Source: Streptomyces thermolilacinus SPC6 (GTDB lineage: Bacteria; Actinomycetota; Actinomycetes; Streptomycetales; Streptomycetaceae). Taken from it: a stretch of 64,000 nucleotides of DNA. How positions within the stretch are numbered: the first letter of the stretch is position 1; every line of letters begins with the position of its first letter. The stretch is from positions 2,891,895 through 2,955,894 of the forward strand of contig NZ_ASHX02000001.1 of NCBI RefSeq assembly GCF_000478605.2. The letters are read 5' to 3'. The position numbers and the translations under genes were made by a program. Shown one piece after another: positions 41,523 through 51,526 of this stretch. The notes beneath the pieces were generated by a model. The model was not told the origin of the DNA and ran no database searches. It saw only the letters and a list, made by a program, of their open reading frames with translations.

Positions 41523-42263
41523 ATGCACACCACTCCGACGCAGGCCGTGGTCCTGGCGGGCGGCCAGGGCTCACGACTGCGCCCCTACACCGACGACCGC
41601 CCCAAGCCGATGGTCGAGATCCCGGGCACCGGGACCCCGATCATCGGCCATCAGCTGTCCTGGCTCGCCGCCGAGGGCGTGACCCACGCGGTCGTCTCGT
41701 GCGGCCACCTCGCCGACGTCCTGCGCCAGTGGCTCGACGGCGCGGACCTGCCCCTGCACGTCACCACCGTCGTGGAGGACGAGCCGCTCGGCCGCGGCGG
41801 CGGCCTCAAGTACGCGGCGGCCCGCCTGCCGTACCCCGACGAGCCCTGGTACGCGACGAACGGCGACATCTGGACCCGGTTCTCGCTGCGCGAGATGGCC
41901 GGTTTCCACGCCGAGCGCGACGCGACCGCCACGCTCGCCCTGGCCCGCCCCCGCATCCCGTGGGGCGCCGTCGAGACCGACGCGTTCGGCCACATCACCG
42001 ACTTCATCGAGGCGCCCCCGTCGCCGTACCTGATCAACGCGGGCGTGTACGTCTTCTCCGCCGCCTTCCGCGATCTGCTGCCCGAGCGGGGCGACCACGA
42101 GCGGACCACGTTCCCCCGCCTCGCCCGGGAACGCCGCCTCGCCGGGTTCCCGCTGCCGCAGGGCGCGTACTGGCGGGCCATCGACACGGCGAAGGACCTC
42201 ACCGAGGCCGCCAAGGAGCTGGCCGCCCACGGCCCCGCCGTCCAGGCCGTCCAGGACGTCTAG
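41523..42263 (+). CDS. Sugar-phosphate nucleotidyltransferase
   Basis: 246 residues from ATG 41523. The NTP-transferase signature AVVLAGGQGSRLRPYTDDRPKPM is at 8-30, with ATNGDIWT (about 116-123) and INAGVYVFS. It activates a sugar 1-phosphate to an NDP- or GDP-sugar; short length without a left-handed beta helix points to a RmlA/ManC-like or MurNAc-type family, exact sugar unknown. Its stop shares the CTAG palindrome with the stop of the convergent XRE-cupin gene. Confidence 0.82.
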   Translation: MHTTPTQAVVLAGGQGSRLRPYTDDRPKPMVEIPGTGTPIIGHQLSWLAAEGVTHAVVSCGHLADVLRQWLDGADLPLHVTTVVEDEPLGRGGGLKYAAARLPYPDEPWYATNGDIWTRFSLREMAGFHAERDATATLALARPRIPWGAVETDAFGHITDFIEAPPSPYLINAGVYVFSAAFRDLLPERGDHERTTFPRLARERRLAGFPLPQGAYWRAIDTAKDLTEAAKELAAHGPAVQAVQDV

Positions 42264-42940
42264 GCGGTCTTGTCGCGGCGGGTCCGGGCCCGTACGTGCA
42301 TCCGCTCGCCCTGGCGCCCGAAGATGGAGAGGATCTCCACCGGGCCGCCCCCGGCGCTGCCGAACCAGTGCGGCACCCGCGTGTCGAACTCCGCGGCCTC
42401 GCCGGGCCCCAGCACCACGTCGTGGTCGCCCAGCACCAGCCGCAGCCGCCCCGCCAGCACGTACAGCCACTCGTGCCCCTCGTGGACGCGCGGGTCGGGC
42501 GTCGCCCGGTCGGCCGGGATGACCATCTTGTACGTCTGGAGGGGGCCGGGCTGCCGGGTGAGCGGCACCACCGTCGAGCCGTGCACGGTGCGCGGCTTGA
42601 GCCGTACGCGCGGATCACCCACGTCGGGGGCGTCGACCAGCTCGTCCAGGGGCACCTGGTGGGCCTGCGACAGCGGCAGCAGCAACTCCAGCGTGGGCCG
42701 CCGCTGACCGGTCTCCAGGCGGGACAGGGTGCTGCGGGAGATCCCGGTCGCCTCGGACAGCGCGGCCAGGGTCACCCCGCGCCGCCGCCGCAGCTCCCGC
42801 AGCCGGGGCCCGACCCCGGCGAGCGCCCGCTCCAGCCCGTCGCCGGGCCCCGCGCCGGGAGACCCTCCGGGGGCCGCGCCGGGAGGCGGGGCGTCGCGCC
42901 GCGCGTGGTCCGCTGTGTCGTGCTGCCGCATGCCGGTCAT
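42260..42940 (-). CDS. XRE regulator with C-terminal cupin
   Basis: 226 residues from ATG 42940; ATG 42931 is an alternative. A Pro/Gly-rich tail precedes the helix-turn-helix (LRELRRRRGVTLAALSEATGISRSTLSRLETGQRRPTL, about 45-85), and the cupin is at about 135-215 (VHEGHEWLYVLAGRLRLVLGDHDVVLGPGEAAEFD). Such regulators sense a small ligand in the cupin barrel. A 7-bp inverted repeat (CGGCAAC-cgct-GTTGCCG, 42963-42980) just upstream is the likely autoregulatory site. Confidence 0.88.
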   Translation of the reverse strand: MTGMRQHDTADHARRDAPPPGAAPGGSPGAGPGDGLERALAGVGPRLRELRRRRGVTLAALSEATGISRSTLSRLETGQRRPTLELLLPLSQAHQVPLDELVDAPDVGDPRVRLKPRTVHGSTVVPLTRQPGPLQTYKMVIPADRATPDPRVHEGHEWLYVLAGRLRLVLGDHDVVLGPGEAAEFDTRVPHWFGSAGGGPVEILSIFGRQGERMHVRARTRRDKTA

Positions 42941-42962
42941 TGCACCCCGCCCGTTCCCGGAC

Positions 42963-42980
42963 CGGCAACCGCTGTTGCCG
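42963..42980. promoter_or_regulatory. Inverted repeat before XRE-cupin gene
   Basis: CGGCAAC and GTTGCCG form a perfect 7-bp inverted repeat with a 4-bp spacer, 23-40 bases upstream of the regulator's start codon. Confidence 0.5.
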
Positions 42981-43054
42981 TTTCCGGGAAAAGGCCGAAG
43001 GGCGGCCACCGGCGCGTCCTCGCGCGCAGGTGACCGCCCTGATGGGGTGACGGG

Positions 43055-44842
43055 TCAGCCCAGGAGCCCGCCCAGCGGGTTGCGGTTGCCGCCCGAGCCG
43101 CCCCCGGAGGAGCCGCCCGACGAGCCGGAGCCGTCGTCCGTACCGCCCGAGCCGGAGCCCTCGTCGCCGCCCCCGCTGTCGGAGCCGCCGCTGGACGTGG
43201 GGCCCGCGCTGGTCACCGGCGGCGGCTCGGGGCGCGGCTCCTGCGGGGCCTCGCCGACGCCCTGCGTGGCCGTGGGCGCCTCCTCCTGGACGCGGCCGCT
43301 GTCGTACACCGGCTCCTCCTCGGCCTGCTGTCCTGCCGTCGGGCTCTCGCTCGGCGCGGCCGACTCCGACGGGGACGCCGACTCGGACGGCTCGGGCTCC
43401 TCGGCCGAAGCGCTCGCGGACTCGCTCTCCGCGGGCTCCTCGGGCAGCGACTGCCCCGGCAGGTGGTTGGTCGGGTCGTCGTTCGGACCCGGCACGGTGA
43501 TCAGGTCGGACGACCGCACGGCCCCGCCCAGCACCGAGCCGACCAGCAGCGTCAGGCCGACCACCACGGCCGCGACGACCGCGCCCCGGCGCAGCACCCG
43601 GCGGCGCAGCGCCCACAGCGCGGCGCGCGGGCCGAGCGTCCGCCATGCCTCACCGGCGAGGCGGCCGTCCACGGAGTAGACCGGCGCCCCGGCGATGATC
43701 AGCGGCGACCAGGCGGCCAGGTAGATGATGTCGGGCGCGTCGTAGACGGGCACGGCCCGCCAGCTCACCGTCAGCAGCAGCGCCGCCGACAGCAGCGCGC
43801 CGAACACGGCGGCGACCCGCTGCCACAGGCCCAGGATGGTCAGGACGCCCACGATGACCTGGGCGAACGCCACGGTGAGGCCCGCGCCGACCGGGTGCGC
43901 CAGCGCGAAGTCCCGCAGCGGCTCGGCGAGCGGCCACGGGTCCAGCGAGTTCAGCCAGCGGACCATCGAGCCGCGCTCGCCGCCGTCGAAGTAGACCGGG
44001 TCGCAGAGCTTGCCCATCCCGGCGTACACGGAGATGAGGCCGAGGAAGACGCGCAGCGGCAGCAGCACGACCCCGAGGTTCATCCGGCGGCCGGGGTAGT
44101 AGGCGTGCCGGTGGTGCGCGGCGGAGCCCTCGGCATACGTGTCGCGGCCGTCGGCGTCGTACCGGCCGCCGTACCGGTCGTCGCCGTCGAGCCGGTCCTC
44201 GGGCTCGTCGTACGCGTCGTCGTACCGCTCGCCGTACCCGCCGGTGCCGTACGCCCCGCCGCCGTGGCCGGAGCCGTACGCGGGCTCGTACCGGGAGCCG
44301 TGCTCCCGCGTGCCCGTGCCGGCCGTGACGCCCAGCTCGCCCGTGTCCTCGGGGCGGAGGTCGTAGGCGCCCTCGGCGCGCCGCATCGGCGGCAGCAGCG
44401 GGGCGGGGGGCGACGGCGCGGGGACGGGGAGGCCGCCGACGACGGGGGTCGGCAGCGTGTCGTCGCCGTAACCGACGCGCGGGAGGGTCTGGGTGGCGCC
44501 CGCTCCGGCGTCCATGCGCGGCACGGCCCTCGTACGGTCGTACGTGTCGAGGGCGGCCGAGTCGCGCACGGCCTGGAGGAGTCCGGTCGCGCCGGGGTCG
44601 CCGGGCGAGGACTTGCCGGTCCACACGAGGGGCGCCCGCCGCCGGGCCCCGCCGGGCGCCGCGCCGCTCATGGCGGGGACGCGGGCGGGGTCGGCGAACC
44701 GGGGCTTCCGGACCGGGGCGAGCTGTACCCGGAAACTGGCGTGGTTCACGATGACCTGCGCGGGGTCGCTGTTCACCTTGACCATGCTCAGCGCAGGCTG
44801 ATCATCGAAGCCGGGCCGGGGCGTTCTGGTGTCCACACTCAT
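43055..44842 (-). CDS. DoxX family membrane protein with long tails
   Basis: 595 residues. A ~255-residue N-terminal region, rich in Gly/Tyr/Asp (EPAYGSGHGGGAYGTGGYGERYDDAYDEP), leads to a four-helix DoxX domain (about 258-400; LLPLRVFLGLISVYAGMGKLCDP), one more transmembrane helix (about 415-437), and an outer Ser/Glu/Gly-rich C-terminal tail ending in a GGSSGGGSGG stretch. Long disordered tails are usual for the actinobacterial form. DoxX proteins are membrane redox-linked proteins of unclear reaction. Gene follows rlmB on the same strand. Confidence 0.82.
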   Translation of the reverse strand: MSVDTRTPRPGFDDQPALSMVKVNSDPAQVIVNHASFRVQLAPVRKPRFADPARVPAMSGAAPGGARRRAPLVWTGKSSPGDPGATGLLQAVRDSAALDTYDRTRAVPRMDAGAGATQTLPRVGYGDDTLPTPVVGGLPVPAPSPPAPLLPPMRRAEGAYDLRPEDTGELGVTAGTGTREHGSRYEPAYGSGHGGGAYGTGGYGERYDDAYDEPEDRLDGDDRYGGRYDADGRDTYAEGSAAHHRHAYYPGRRMNLGVVLLPLRVFLGLISVYAGMGKLCDPVYFDGGERGSMVRWLNSLDPWPLAEPLRDFALAHPVGAGLTVAFAQVIVGVLTILGLWQRVAAVFGALLSAALLLTVSWRAVPVYDAPDIIYLAAWSPLIIAGAPVYSVDGRLAGEAWRTLGPRAALWALRRRVLRRGAVVAAVVVGLTLLVGSVLGGAVRSSDLITVPGPNDDPTNHLPGQSLPEEPAESESASASAEEPEPSESASPSESAAPSESPTAGQQAEEEPVYDSGRVQEEAPTATQGVGEAPQEPRPEPPPVTSAGPTSSGGSDSGGGDEGSGSGGTDDGSGSSGGSSGGGSGGNRNPLGGLLG

Positions 44843-44964
44843 CTAACCGAGTGACGGCGGGTTAGGACACTGCCTTGACGGCCCCCAAATGTCCGAGACC
44901 CGTCAACATCATGACGGGCCCCGGAACTCCGCGTGCCGAAGGGCGTTCCCGTCGGCGCGGTGGA

Positions 44965-45915
44965 TCAGCCGCGGCGGCGCGCCGCCTCGTACAGCACGAC
45001 ACCGGCGGCGACACCGGCGTTCAGCGACTCGGCGCCGCCCGGCATCGGGATGCGGACCAGGTAGTCGCAGGTCTCGCCGACGAGCCGGGACAGGCCCTTG
45101 CCCTCGCTGCCGACGACGATGACGACGGGACCGGCCAGCGCCTCCAGGTCGCCGACCTCCGTCTCGCCCTCGGCCGCGAGGCCGACGACGGTGAGGCCCG
45201 CCTTCTGGTACGCCTCCAGGGCGCGCGTCAGGTTGGTGGCGCGCGCGACCGGCGTACGGGCGGCCGTACCGGCGGACGTCTTCCAGGCGCCCGCCGTCAT
45301 CCCGGCCGCGCGGCGCTCGGGGACGACCACTCCGTGCCCGCCGAACGCCGACACGGAACGGACGATCGCGCCGAGGTTGCGCGGGTCGGTGACGCCGTCG
45401 AGGGCGACGATCAGCGGCTCCTCGCCCTCGTCGTACGCGGCGGCCGCCAGGTCCTCCGGGTGGGCGTACTCGTACGGCGGGACCTGGAGGACGAGGCCCT
45501 GGTGGTTCAGGCCGTTGGTCATCCGGTCCAGCTCGGCGCGGGGGGCCTCCATCAGGTGGATGCCGCCCCGGTCGGCGGCGAGCTTCAGCGCGTCGCGCAC
45601 CCGCTCGTCGTTGTCGATGAACTGCTGGACGTACAGCGTCGTCGCGGGCACGCCGTCGCGCAGGGCCTCGTAGACCGGGTTGCGGCCGACGACCATCTCG
45701 GACTGGCCCTTGCCGCCGCGCCGGGCGACCGGGCGGCGCGCGGACTGCTTGGCCTTGGCGTTGGCGACGCGGTTCTTCACATGGCCCTTGCGCATGTGCG
45801 CGGGCGGCGTCGGGCCCTTGCCCTCGAGGGAGCGGCGCCGGTTGCCACCGCTGCCGACCGTCGCGCCCTTCTTGTTGCTGGTGCGGCGGTTCCTGCGCTG
45901 GCTGTTCCCGGCCAT
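44965..45915 (-). CDS. rlmB: 23S rRNA (guanosine-2'-O)-methyltransferase RlmB
   Basis: 316 residues. A ~70-residue Lys/Arg-rich extension precedes the RNA-binding domain ([22 protein letters not shown]) and the SpoU knotted SAM domain with its three motifs: [23 protein letters not shown] and [22 protein letters not shown]. It methylates G2251 (E. coli numbering) of 23S rRNA. The cysS-rlmB pair is conserved in actinobacteria. Confidence 0.92.
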   Translation of the reverse strand: MAGNSQRRNRRTSNKKGATVGSGGNRRRSLEGKGPTPPAHMRKGHVKNRVANAKAKQSARRPVARRGGKGQSEMVVGRNPVYEALRDGVPATTLYVQQFIDNDERVRDALKLAADRGGIHLMEAPRAELDRMTNGLNHQGLVLQVPPYEYAHPEDLAAAAYDEGEEPLIVALDGVTDPRNLGAIVRSVSAFGGHGVVVPERRAAGMTAGAWKTSAGTAARTPVARATNLTRALEAYQKAGLTVVGLAAEGETEVGDLEALAGPVVIVVGSEGKGLSRLVGETCDYLVRIPMPGGAESLNAGVAAGVVLYEAARRRG

Positions 45916-45963
45916 GACCTACCTGTCTGTCGTCAAACTTCACAGTCGTGCGTACGTGTGCGG

Positions 45964-45992
45964 GGTGCCGCCCGGCCGGGCCGGGCGGCACC
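45964..45992 (-). terminator. Hairpin between cysS and rlmB
   Basis: GGTGCCGCCCGG (45964-45975) pairs with CCGGGCGGCACC (45981-45992) right after the cysS stop. The stem can extend into the loop. It may only weaken read-through to rlmB. Confidence 0.6.
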
Positions 45993-46003
45993 TCAAGAGT
46001 GCG

Positions 46004-47404
46004 TCAGCGGGCGCCGAGCGTCCAGCGAGGCCCGTCCGGACCGTCCTCGATGACGAGCCCGGACTGCCCGAGCTGGTCGCGGATCGCGTCGGCGGTGCCC
46101 CAGTCCTTGCGGGCGCGGGCCGCCTCCCGCTGGTCGAGGACCATCCGTACGAGGCTGTCCACGACGCCGTGCAGGTCCTGGCTCGACTCGGCCTCGCCCG
46201 CCCAGTGCGGGTCGAGAGGGTCGAGCCCGAGGACGCCGAGCATCGCCCGGACCTCCGCGACCCGCTCCACGGCCGCGTCCTTGTCGTCGGCGGCCAGCGC
46301 GCTGTTGCCCTGGCGGACCGTGTTGTGGATGACGGCCAGCGCCTGCGGGACGCCCAGGTCGTCGTCCATGGCCTCGGCGAAGGCGGGCGGCACCTCGGCG
46401 GCGGGCTCCACGGTCCGGCCGGCCTTCTCGACGACCCGCTGGACGAAGCCCTCGATCCGGGCGTACGCGGCGTCCGCCTCGCGCAGGGCCTCCTCGCTGT
46501 ACTCGATCATCGACCGGTAGTGCGGGGTGCCCAGGTAGTAGCGCAGGACGACGGGGCGCCACTGCTTGACCATCTCGGAGACGAGCACCGAGTTGCCGAG
46601 CGACTTCGACATCTTCTCGCCGCTCATCGTCACCCAGGCGTTGTGCACCCAGAACCGCGCGAACTCGTCGCCGTACGCCTTGGCCTGGGCGATCTCGTTC
46701 TCGTGGTGCGGGAAGACCAGGTCGAGGCCGCCGCCGTGGATGTCGAAGACCTCGCCCAGGTACTTGTGGGCCATGGCCGAGCACTCCAGGTGCCAGCCGG
46801 GGCGGCCGCGGCCCCACGGGGTCTCCCAGCTGGGCTCGCCGGGCTTGGCGGCCTTCCACATGGCGAAGTCCCGCGGGTCGCGCTTGCCGGTCTCGCCCTC
46901 GCCGGACGGCTGGCGCAGGTCGTCCAGGTCCTGCCGGGACAGCTCCAGGTAGCCGGGGAAGGAGCGCACGTCGAAGTAGACGTCGCCGTCCGCCTCGTAG
47001 GCGTGGCCCCGCTCGATGAGGCCGCGCATCATCTCGACCATCTCGGTGACGTGCCCGGTGGCTCGCGGCTCGTACGTGGGCGGCAGGCAGCCGAGGGCCC
47101 GGTAGCCGTCGTTGAACGCGCGCTCGTTCTCGTAGCCGATCGACCACCACGGGCGGCCCTGCTCCGCGGCCTTGGCGATGATCTTGTCGTCGATGTCGGT
47201 GACGTTGCGGACGAACGTCACCTCGTAGCCGCGGTAGGCGAACCAGCGGCGCATGATGTCGAAGTTCAGCCCGGACCTGATGTGCCCGATGTGCGGGGCC
47301 GCCTGCACGGTGGCGCCACACAGGTAGATCGAGACACAGCCCGGCTTGAGGGGGGCGAAGTCGCGGATCTGCCGGGCGCTGGTGTCGTACAGCCGAATAG
47401 TCAC
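46004..47404 (-). CDS. cysS: Cysteinyl-tRNA synthetase
   Basis: 466 residues from GTG 47404 (GTG 47407 is directly before it). Class I signatures HIGH (38-41) and KMSKS (264-268) are intact, and the zinc ligands C29, C208, H233 and E237 are present. It charges tRNA-Cys. It follows ispF on the same strand and precedes rlmB, the usual actinobacterial order. Confidence 0.96.
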   Translation of the reverse strand: MTIRLYDTSARQIRDFAPLKPGCVSIYLCGATVQAAPHIGHIRSGLNFDIMRRWFAYRGYEVTFVRNVTDIDDKIIAKAAEQGRPWWSIGYENERAFNDGYRALGCLPPTYEPRATGHVTEMVEMMRGLIERGHAYEADGDVYFDVRSFPGYLELSRQDLDDLRQPSGEGETGKRDPRDFAMWKAAKPGEPSWETPWGRGRPGWHLECSAMAHKYLGEVFDIHGGGLDLVFPHHENEIAQAKAYGDEFARFWVHNAWVTMSGEKMSKSLGNSVLVSEMVKQWRPVVLRYYLGTPHYRSMIEYSEEALREADAAYARIEGFVQRVVEKAGRTVEPAAEVPPAFAEAMDDDLGVPQALAVIHNTVRQGNSALAADDKDAAVERVAEVRAMLGVLGLDPLDPHWAGEAESSQDLHGVVDSLVRMVLDQREAARARKDWGTADAIRDQLGQSGLVIEDGPDGPRWTLGAR

Positions 47405-47490
47405 CACTCCAGAGTAGTGGGCGGCCGCCCGTGCCCACGCCCGTCCCGCCCCGTACGGCGGCGTACGGGACGGGTTGGACCGTGGCGTGG

Positions 47491-47988
47491 CTACGGGCGG
47501 CGGACGACCAGGGCGGTGGCGATGGCGGCCAGGCCCTCCGCGCGGCCGGTGAGGCCGAGCCCGTCGGTGGTCGTCCCTGACACGGCGACGGGCGCGCCGA
47601 CCGCCGCGCTCAGCGCCGCCTGCGCCTCCGCGCGCCGCTTGCCGACCTTGGGGCGGACGCCGATGACCTGCACGGCGACGTTCCCGATCTCGTACCCCTC
47701 CGCGCGGACGATCCGGGCCGCCTCCGCGAGGAGCGTGACGCCGGACGCGCCGGACCACTCGGGGCGGCTGGTGCCGAAGTGCGCGCCGAGGTCGCCGAGA
47801 CCGGCGGCGGAGAACAGCGCGTCGCACGCCGCGTGGGCGGCCACGTCACCGTCGGAGTGCCCGGCGAGGCCGTACTCCTCGCCCTCCCAGAGCAGGCCCG
47901 CGCACCACAGCTCGCGGCCGCGCTCGAAGGCGTGGACGTCCGTGCCGATGCCGACGAGCGGCATCGCGAAGCCGTTCTCAGAAGCCAT
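47491..47988 (-). CDS. ispF: 2-C-methyl-D-erythritol 2,4-cyclodiphosphate synthase
   Basis: 165 residues. Metal-binding D17 and H19 in [19 protein letters not shown] (H44), and the later [11 protein letters not shown] substrate loop are in place. It makes the cyclic diphosphate of the MEP isoprenoid pathway. It overlaps ispD by 11 bp, so they are coupled. Start ATG 47988 could be replaced by ATG 47964, which is closer to the usual N-terminus. Confidence 0.95.
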   Translation of the reverse strand: MASENGFAMPLVGIGTDVHAFERGRELWCAGLLWEGEEYGLAGHSDGDVAAHAACDALFSAAGLGDLGAHFGTSRPEWSGASGVTLLAEAARIVRAEGYEIGNVAVQVIGVRPKVGKRRAEAQAALSAAVGAPVAVSGTTTDGLGLTGRAEGLAAIATALVVRRP

Positions 47989-48718
47989 CGTTGACCCTCC
48001 TGCGCGCGAGGACCGCCTCCGCGAGGACCAGGTCCAGTGGGCGCGTCACCTTGAACGCCTCCTCGTGGCCGGGCACGGCGACGACCCGGACGCCGAGCCG
48101 CTCGACCATGCTCGCGTCGTCGGTGACCTCGCCGGTGACCTCCCGGTGGGCCCGCACGAGCGTGGCCCGGTCGAAGCCCTGCGGGGTCTGCACCGCGCGC
48201 AGCCGGGCCCGCTCGGGCGTGCCGAGGACGGGCTCGGGCGTCCCGTCGGCGGCCGGTTCGACCTCCTTGACGGTGTCCGCGAGCGGCACGGCGGGCACGA
48301 CGGCGGGCGCGCCCCCGTCCCGTACGGCCTCGATGACCGCGTCCACGGTGTCCACCGGGACCAGCGGGCGGGCCGCGTCATGGACGAGGACGGTGGTGAC
48401 CGAATCGGGCAGCGCGTCCAGACCGTGCCGTACGGAGTCCTGGCGGGTCGCCCCGCCGGGGACGACGACGACCTCGGTGCGCTCGGGCGCCGGGTACTCG
48501 TCCAGGAGCGTACGTACGGCGGCCACGTCGTCCGGCGGCGCCACCACGACCACCAGGGACACGGCTCGCGAGGCGGACATGGCCCGGACGGCGTGGACCA
48601 GCATGGGGGTGCCGCCCAGCGTGCGGAGCGCCTTGGGCGCGCCCGGCCCGAGCCGTACGCCTCGGCCGGCGGCGGGGATGACCGCCGCGGTGCGGGCAGG
48701 AGGTGCTGCGTCTGACAT
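47978..48718 (-). CDS. ispD: 2-C-methyl-D-erythritol 4-phosphate cytidylyltransferase
   Basis: 246 residues from ATG 48718; upstream in-frame sequence is non-conserved. The CTP-binding [17 protein letters not shown] (about 15-31), VHDAARPLV and [11 protein letters not shown] motifs are typical. It couples CTP to MEP, two steps before IspF. carD lies upstream on the same strand. Confidence 0.94.
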   Translation of the reverse strand: MSDAAPPARTAAVIPAAGRGVRLGPGAPKALRTLGGTPMLVHAVRAMSASRAVSLVVVVAPPDDVAAVRTLLDEYPAPERTEVVVVPGGATRQDSVRHGLDALPDSVTTVLVHDAARPLVPVDTVDAVIEAVRDGGAPAVVPAVPLADTVKEVEPAADGTPEPVLGTPERARLRAVQTPQGFDRATLVRAHREVTGEVTDDASMVERLGVRVVAVPGHEEAFKVTRPLDLVLAEAVLARRRVNDGF

Positions 48719-48994
48719 CGGTTGCACTCCGGCAGGTTTGTTTACTCGGCCGACATGGGTATGGCCACAGCGCGGGCGCGACGCCTTGACCGGACCCTTC
48801 CGTGACGCCGGTCGAGGTAGCCGCCTGGTACGGGATTGCCGTACGGGTACGAACATGCCGCAGCGCCCGGCGACGGAGCTGTGGGATCACAGCATGTCAT
48901 CGGGCACCGCGGCAGTGTCGCTGCATGCGCCATCTGAGGCGTACCGCACAGTGGCGAACCGCTCAGGCGGCGACCCACTCCGGCACTCGGCGCG

Positions 48995-49477
48995 TCAGGA
49001 GGCGAGGACCTCGTCCAGCAGGGCCTCGGCCTTGTCTTCGTTGGTGTTCTCCGCGAGCGCGAGCTCGCTGACGAGAATCTGGCGCGCCTTGGCGAGCATC
49101 CGCTTCTCCCCGGCGGAGAGACCGCGCTCGCGCTCCCGGCGCCAGAGGTCGCGCACTACCTCGGCGACCTTGATGACATCGCCGGAGGCGAGCTTCTCGA
49201 GGTTCGCCTTGTAGCGACGGGACCAGTTCGTGGGCTCCTCGGCGTACGGTGCGCGCAGCACCTCGAAGACCCGGTCCAGCCCGTCCTGGCCGACCACATC
49301 GCGCACACCGACGAACTCCGCGTTGTCCGCCGGGACACGTACCGTCAAGTCGCCCTGGGCGACCTTGAGCACCAAGTAGGTCTTGTCCACGCCTTTGATC
49401 TGGCGAGTTTCGATAGCCTCGATCAGCGCGGCCCCGTGATGGGGATAGACCACGGTGTCGCCAACCTTGAACGTCAT
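48995..49477 (-). CDS. carD: CarD family transcriptional regulator
   Basis: 160 residues. The RNA-polymerase-interacting Tudor-like domain (1-60; [37 protein letters not shown]) and the C-terminal helical DNA-binding domain ([28 protein letters not shown] at the -10 contact) are complete. CarD binds the polymerase beta subunit and stabilises open complexes at many promoters. Conserved neighbour of ispD-ispF. Confidence 0.95.
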   Translation of the reverse strand: MTFKVGDTVVYPHHGAALIEAIETRQIKGVDKTYLVLKVAQGDLTVRVPADNAEFVGVRDVVGQDGLDRVFEVLRAPYAEEPTNWSRRYKANLEKLASGDVIKVAEVVRDLWRRERERGLSAGEKRMLAKARQILVSELALAENTNEDKAEALLDEVLAS

Positions 49478-50078
49478 GTGACAGGTACCCCTTCCGTGGC
49501 TATCCAGGGTAACACGGATACGGCTTCTTCTGAATGGCGTTTTCGCAGGTCAGGGCATATCTCGGGGCTTGACAACAGCTGCGCGGACGTGCTGCGGCGG
49601 GGCCTCGCGGGCGGGTATCCGCAGGTCGGAGCGGCTGCGGACGCGGTCCGAAACGTTCCGACCACGGACGCCCGGAGGGCCGTCGAAGGGGTGAAAGATC
49701 CTGATTTGTCGGGTTCGATGGCGTCCAGTTCCCGTACTCCGTTCGGTTGTCGGTCACCCGTACGGACGGATGCCGGGCACTTTCCCGAATTGATCACAGG
49801 TGGCTTTTCCGTGGGGAATGTGTGAGCACCGGATAATTGATCAAGCCACTTTTGCGAACCGGCCGAGAACACCGCCGACGGCGGCACCGCGGCGGCGCGG
49901 GGCGCTCCCGGGGGCCGTACAGGGCGGGTCGGGTGCGGCGCCGCGACACGGGGTCGGTAACCTGAGCCCGCTGACCGCTCCTTGATCCGGTCCGGTCCCG
50001 CCGGCCCGGTGGGGGAGGTCGCGCAGTACACCGACCGTGCCCGTCCCCTCGTCCGTACGTCTAGGAGTTGCCGCCGCC
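49478..50078. other. Divergent promoter region carD / lipoprotein
   Basis: About 600 bases without a supported gene. A candidate carD -10 (TTACCCTGG on the minus strand, near 49506-49514) lies 30-40 bases before the carD start. The right half is A/T-richer than its surroundings (about 49790-49860) and probably holds the lipoprotein promoter. No repeat or RNA gene is seen. Confidence 0.4.
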
Positions 50079-50744
50079 GTGAGCCGCAGCCTTCGACGCG
50101 GCGCCATCGCCGCCACCGCCCTCGTGATCTCCCTCGCCTCGCTCACCGCTTGCGGCGCGGGCAATGACGCACAGACTCTCCAGATCAGGCCGGACAACGC
50201 CGCCACCACGGTCGGCGACATCAAGGTCCAGAACGCCGTGGTGATCACCCCGGCCGAGGGCCAAGGCCCGGCGGCCTTCTCCGCGACCGTCTTCAACGAC
50301 GGCTCCAAGGCCGAGACGCTCGAAGGCGTCCAGCTGCCCGGCTCCGGCGCCAAGGCCGAGCTGAAGCCCGCCAAGGGCTCGGGCCCGCTCACCGTCCCGG
50401 CCGGCGGCTCCCTGATCCTCGGCGGCGAGGGCAACGCCTCCGTCGTGGTCGAGGGCCTGAAGCCGTCCGTCCGGGGCGGCGTCCAGGAGGTCGTCCTCCA
50501 GCTCAGCGAAACGGGCGACGTGAAGCTCAACGCGCTCGTCCACCCGTCGGAGGGCTACTACGAGGGCTTCGGCCCGACCGGCGCCCCGTCCTCCCCCGCC
50601 GCCTCACCGTCGGGCTCCCCCGCCCCGTCCGGCTCCCCCGCCGGCTCGCCGGCCGCGTCGCCGACCGGTTCGGCCCCGGCGTCGGCGCCGGCCCACGGCT
50701 CGGACCCGGCTCACGGCGAGGGCGGCGACAGCCACAGCCACTGA
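50079..50744 (+). CDS. Putative lipoprotein, DUF461-like
   Basis: 221 residues from GTG 50079 (AGGAG 11 bases before). A signal peptide ends in the lipobox LTAC (C about 25). The mature part (about 40-170) is a beta-rich domain with DIKVQNAVVITP and AFSATVFNDGSKAETLEGVQLPG, as in copper-chaperone PCu(A)C/DUF461-like lipoproteins, followed by a Pro/Ser/Gly tail ending in HGEGGDSHSH. The His-rich end might bind metal. It is convergent with phoP across a strong shared terminator. Confidence 0.72.
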   Translation: MSRSLRRGAIAATALVISLASLTACGAGNDAQTLQIRPDNAATTVGDIKVQNAVVITPAEGQGPAAFSATVFNDGSKAETLEGVQLPGSGAKAELKPAKGSGPLTVPAGGSLILGGEGNASVVVEGLKPSVRGGVQEVVLQLSETGDVKLNALVHPSEGYYEGFGPTGAPSSPAASPSGSPAPSGSPAGSPAASPTGSAPASAPAHGSDPAHGEGGDSHSH

Positions 50745-50780
50745 CGCCACCGCCCCGGCGCACGCGCGGGGGCGCGAGCA

Positions 50781-50832
50781 CCACGAAGGGCGCCCCACCG
50801 GTCCAGGAAGACCGGTGGGGCGCCCTTCGTGG
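50781..50832. terminator. 23-bp perfect bidirectional terminator
   Basis: 50781-50803 and 50810-50832 pair at all 23 positions around a 6-nt loop (CAGGAA). It lies midway between the convergent lipoprotein and phoP genes and can end transcripts from both. Confidence 0.93.
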
Positions 50833-50845
50833 TCGTCCGGGGTCT

Positions 50846-51526
50846 TTACGGCTCGAACTTGTAGCCCAGGCCGCGGACCGTGACCAGGTAGCGCGGGGCG
50901 CCCGGGTCGGGCTCGATCTTGGCGCGCAGCCGCTTGACGTGCACGTCGAGGGTCTTCGTGTCGCCCACGTAGTCGGCGCCCCAGACCCGGTCGATGAGCT
51001 GCATGCGCGTGAGCACCCGGCCCGCGTTGCGCAGCAGCATCTCCAGCAGGTCGAACTCCTTCAGCGGCAGGTCCACCTTGCTGCCGTCGACCGTCACCAC
51101 GTGCCGGTCCACGTCCATCCGCACCGGGCCCGCCTCCAGGGCCGCCGGGGCGGTCTCCTCCGGCTCGCCGCGGCGGCGCAGCACCGCGCGGATGCGGGCG
51201 ACCAGCTCCCGCGAGGAGAACGGCTTCGTCACGTAGTCGTCGGCGCCTATCTCCAGGCCGACGACCTTGTCGATCTCGCTGTCCTTGGCGGTGACCATGA
51301 TGACCGGCACGTTCGACCGGCCGCGGAGCTGACGGCACACCTCGGTGCCCGGCAGCCCGGGAAGCATCAGGTCGAGCAGGACGAGGTCGGCGCCGTTGCG
51401 CTCGAACTCGTCGAGCCCGTCCGGCCCGGTGGTCGCTACGGCTACCTCGAATCCCTCCTTGCGGAGCATGTACGACAGGGCGTCGCTGAAGGACTCCTCG
51501 TCCTCGACGACAAGCACTCGGGTCAC
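50846..51526 (-). CDS. phoP: Phosphate response regulator PhoP
   Basis: 226 residues from GTG 51526. Receiver domain 1-115 with acidic pair E8/D9 and phosphorylated D52 (LVLLDLMLPG); OmpR-type winged helix C-terminal (RNAGRVLTRMQLIDRVWGADYVGDTKTLDVHVKRLRAKI). PhoP activates the Pho regulon in phosphate starvation and represses antibiotic and nitrogen genes in Streptomyces. Start overlaps the phoR stop by 4 bp (GTGA). Confidence 0.95.
   Translation of the reverse strand: MTRVLVVEDEESFSDALSYMLRKEGFEVAVATTGPDGLDEFERNGADLVLLDLMLPGLPGTEVCRQLRGRSNVPVIMVTAKDSEIDKVVGLEIGADDYVTKPFSSRELVARIRAVLRRRGEPEETAPAALEAGPVRMDVDRHVVTVDGSKVDLPLKEFDLLEMLLRNAGRVLTRMQLIDRVWGADYVGDTKTLDVHVKRLRAKIEPDPGAPRYLVTVRGLGYKFEP

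Noticed and set aside
45680..48715. 1011-codon open frame on the plus strand
   Set aside because: It lies opposite rlmB, cysS, ispF and ispD, which have complete motif sets; the translation is Arg/Val/His-rich shadow sequence with no family signature.
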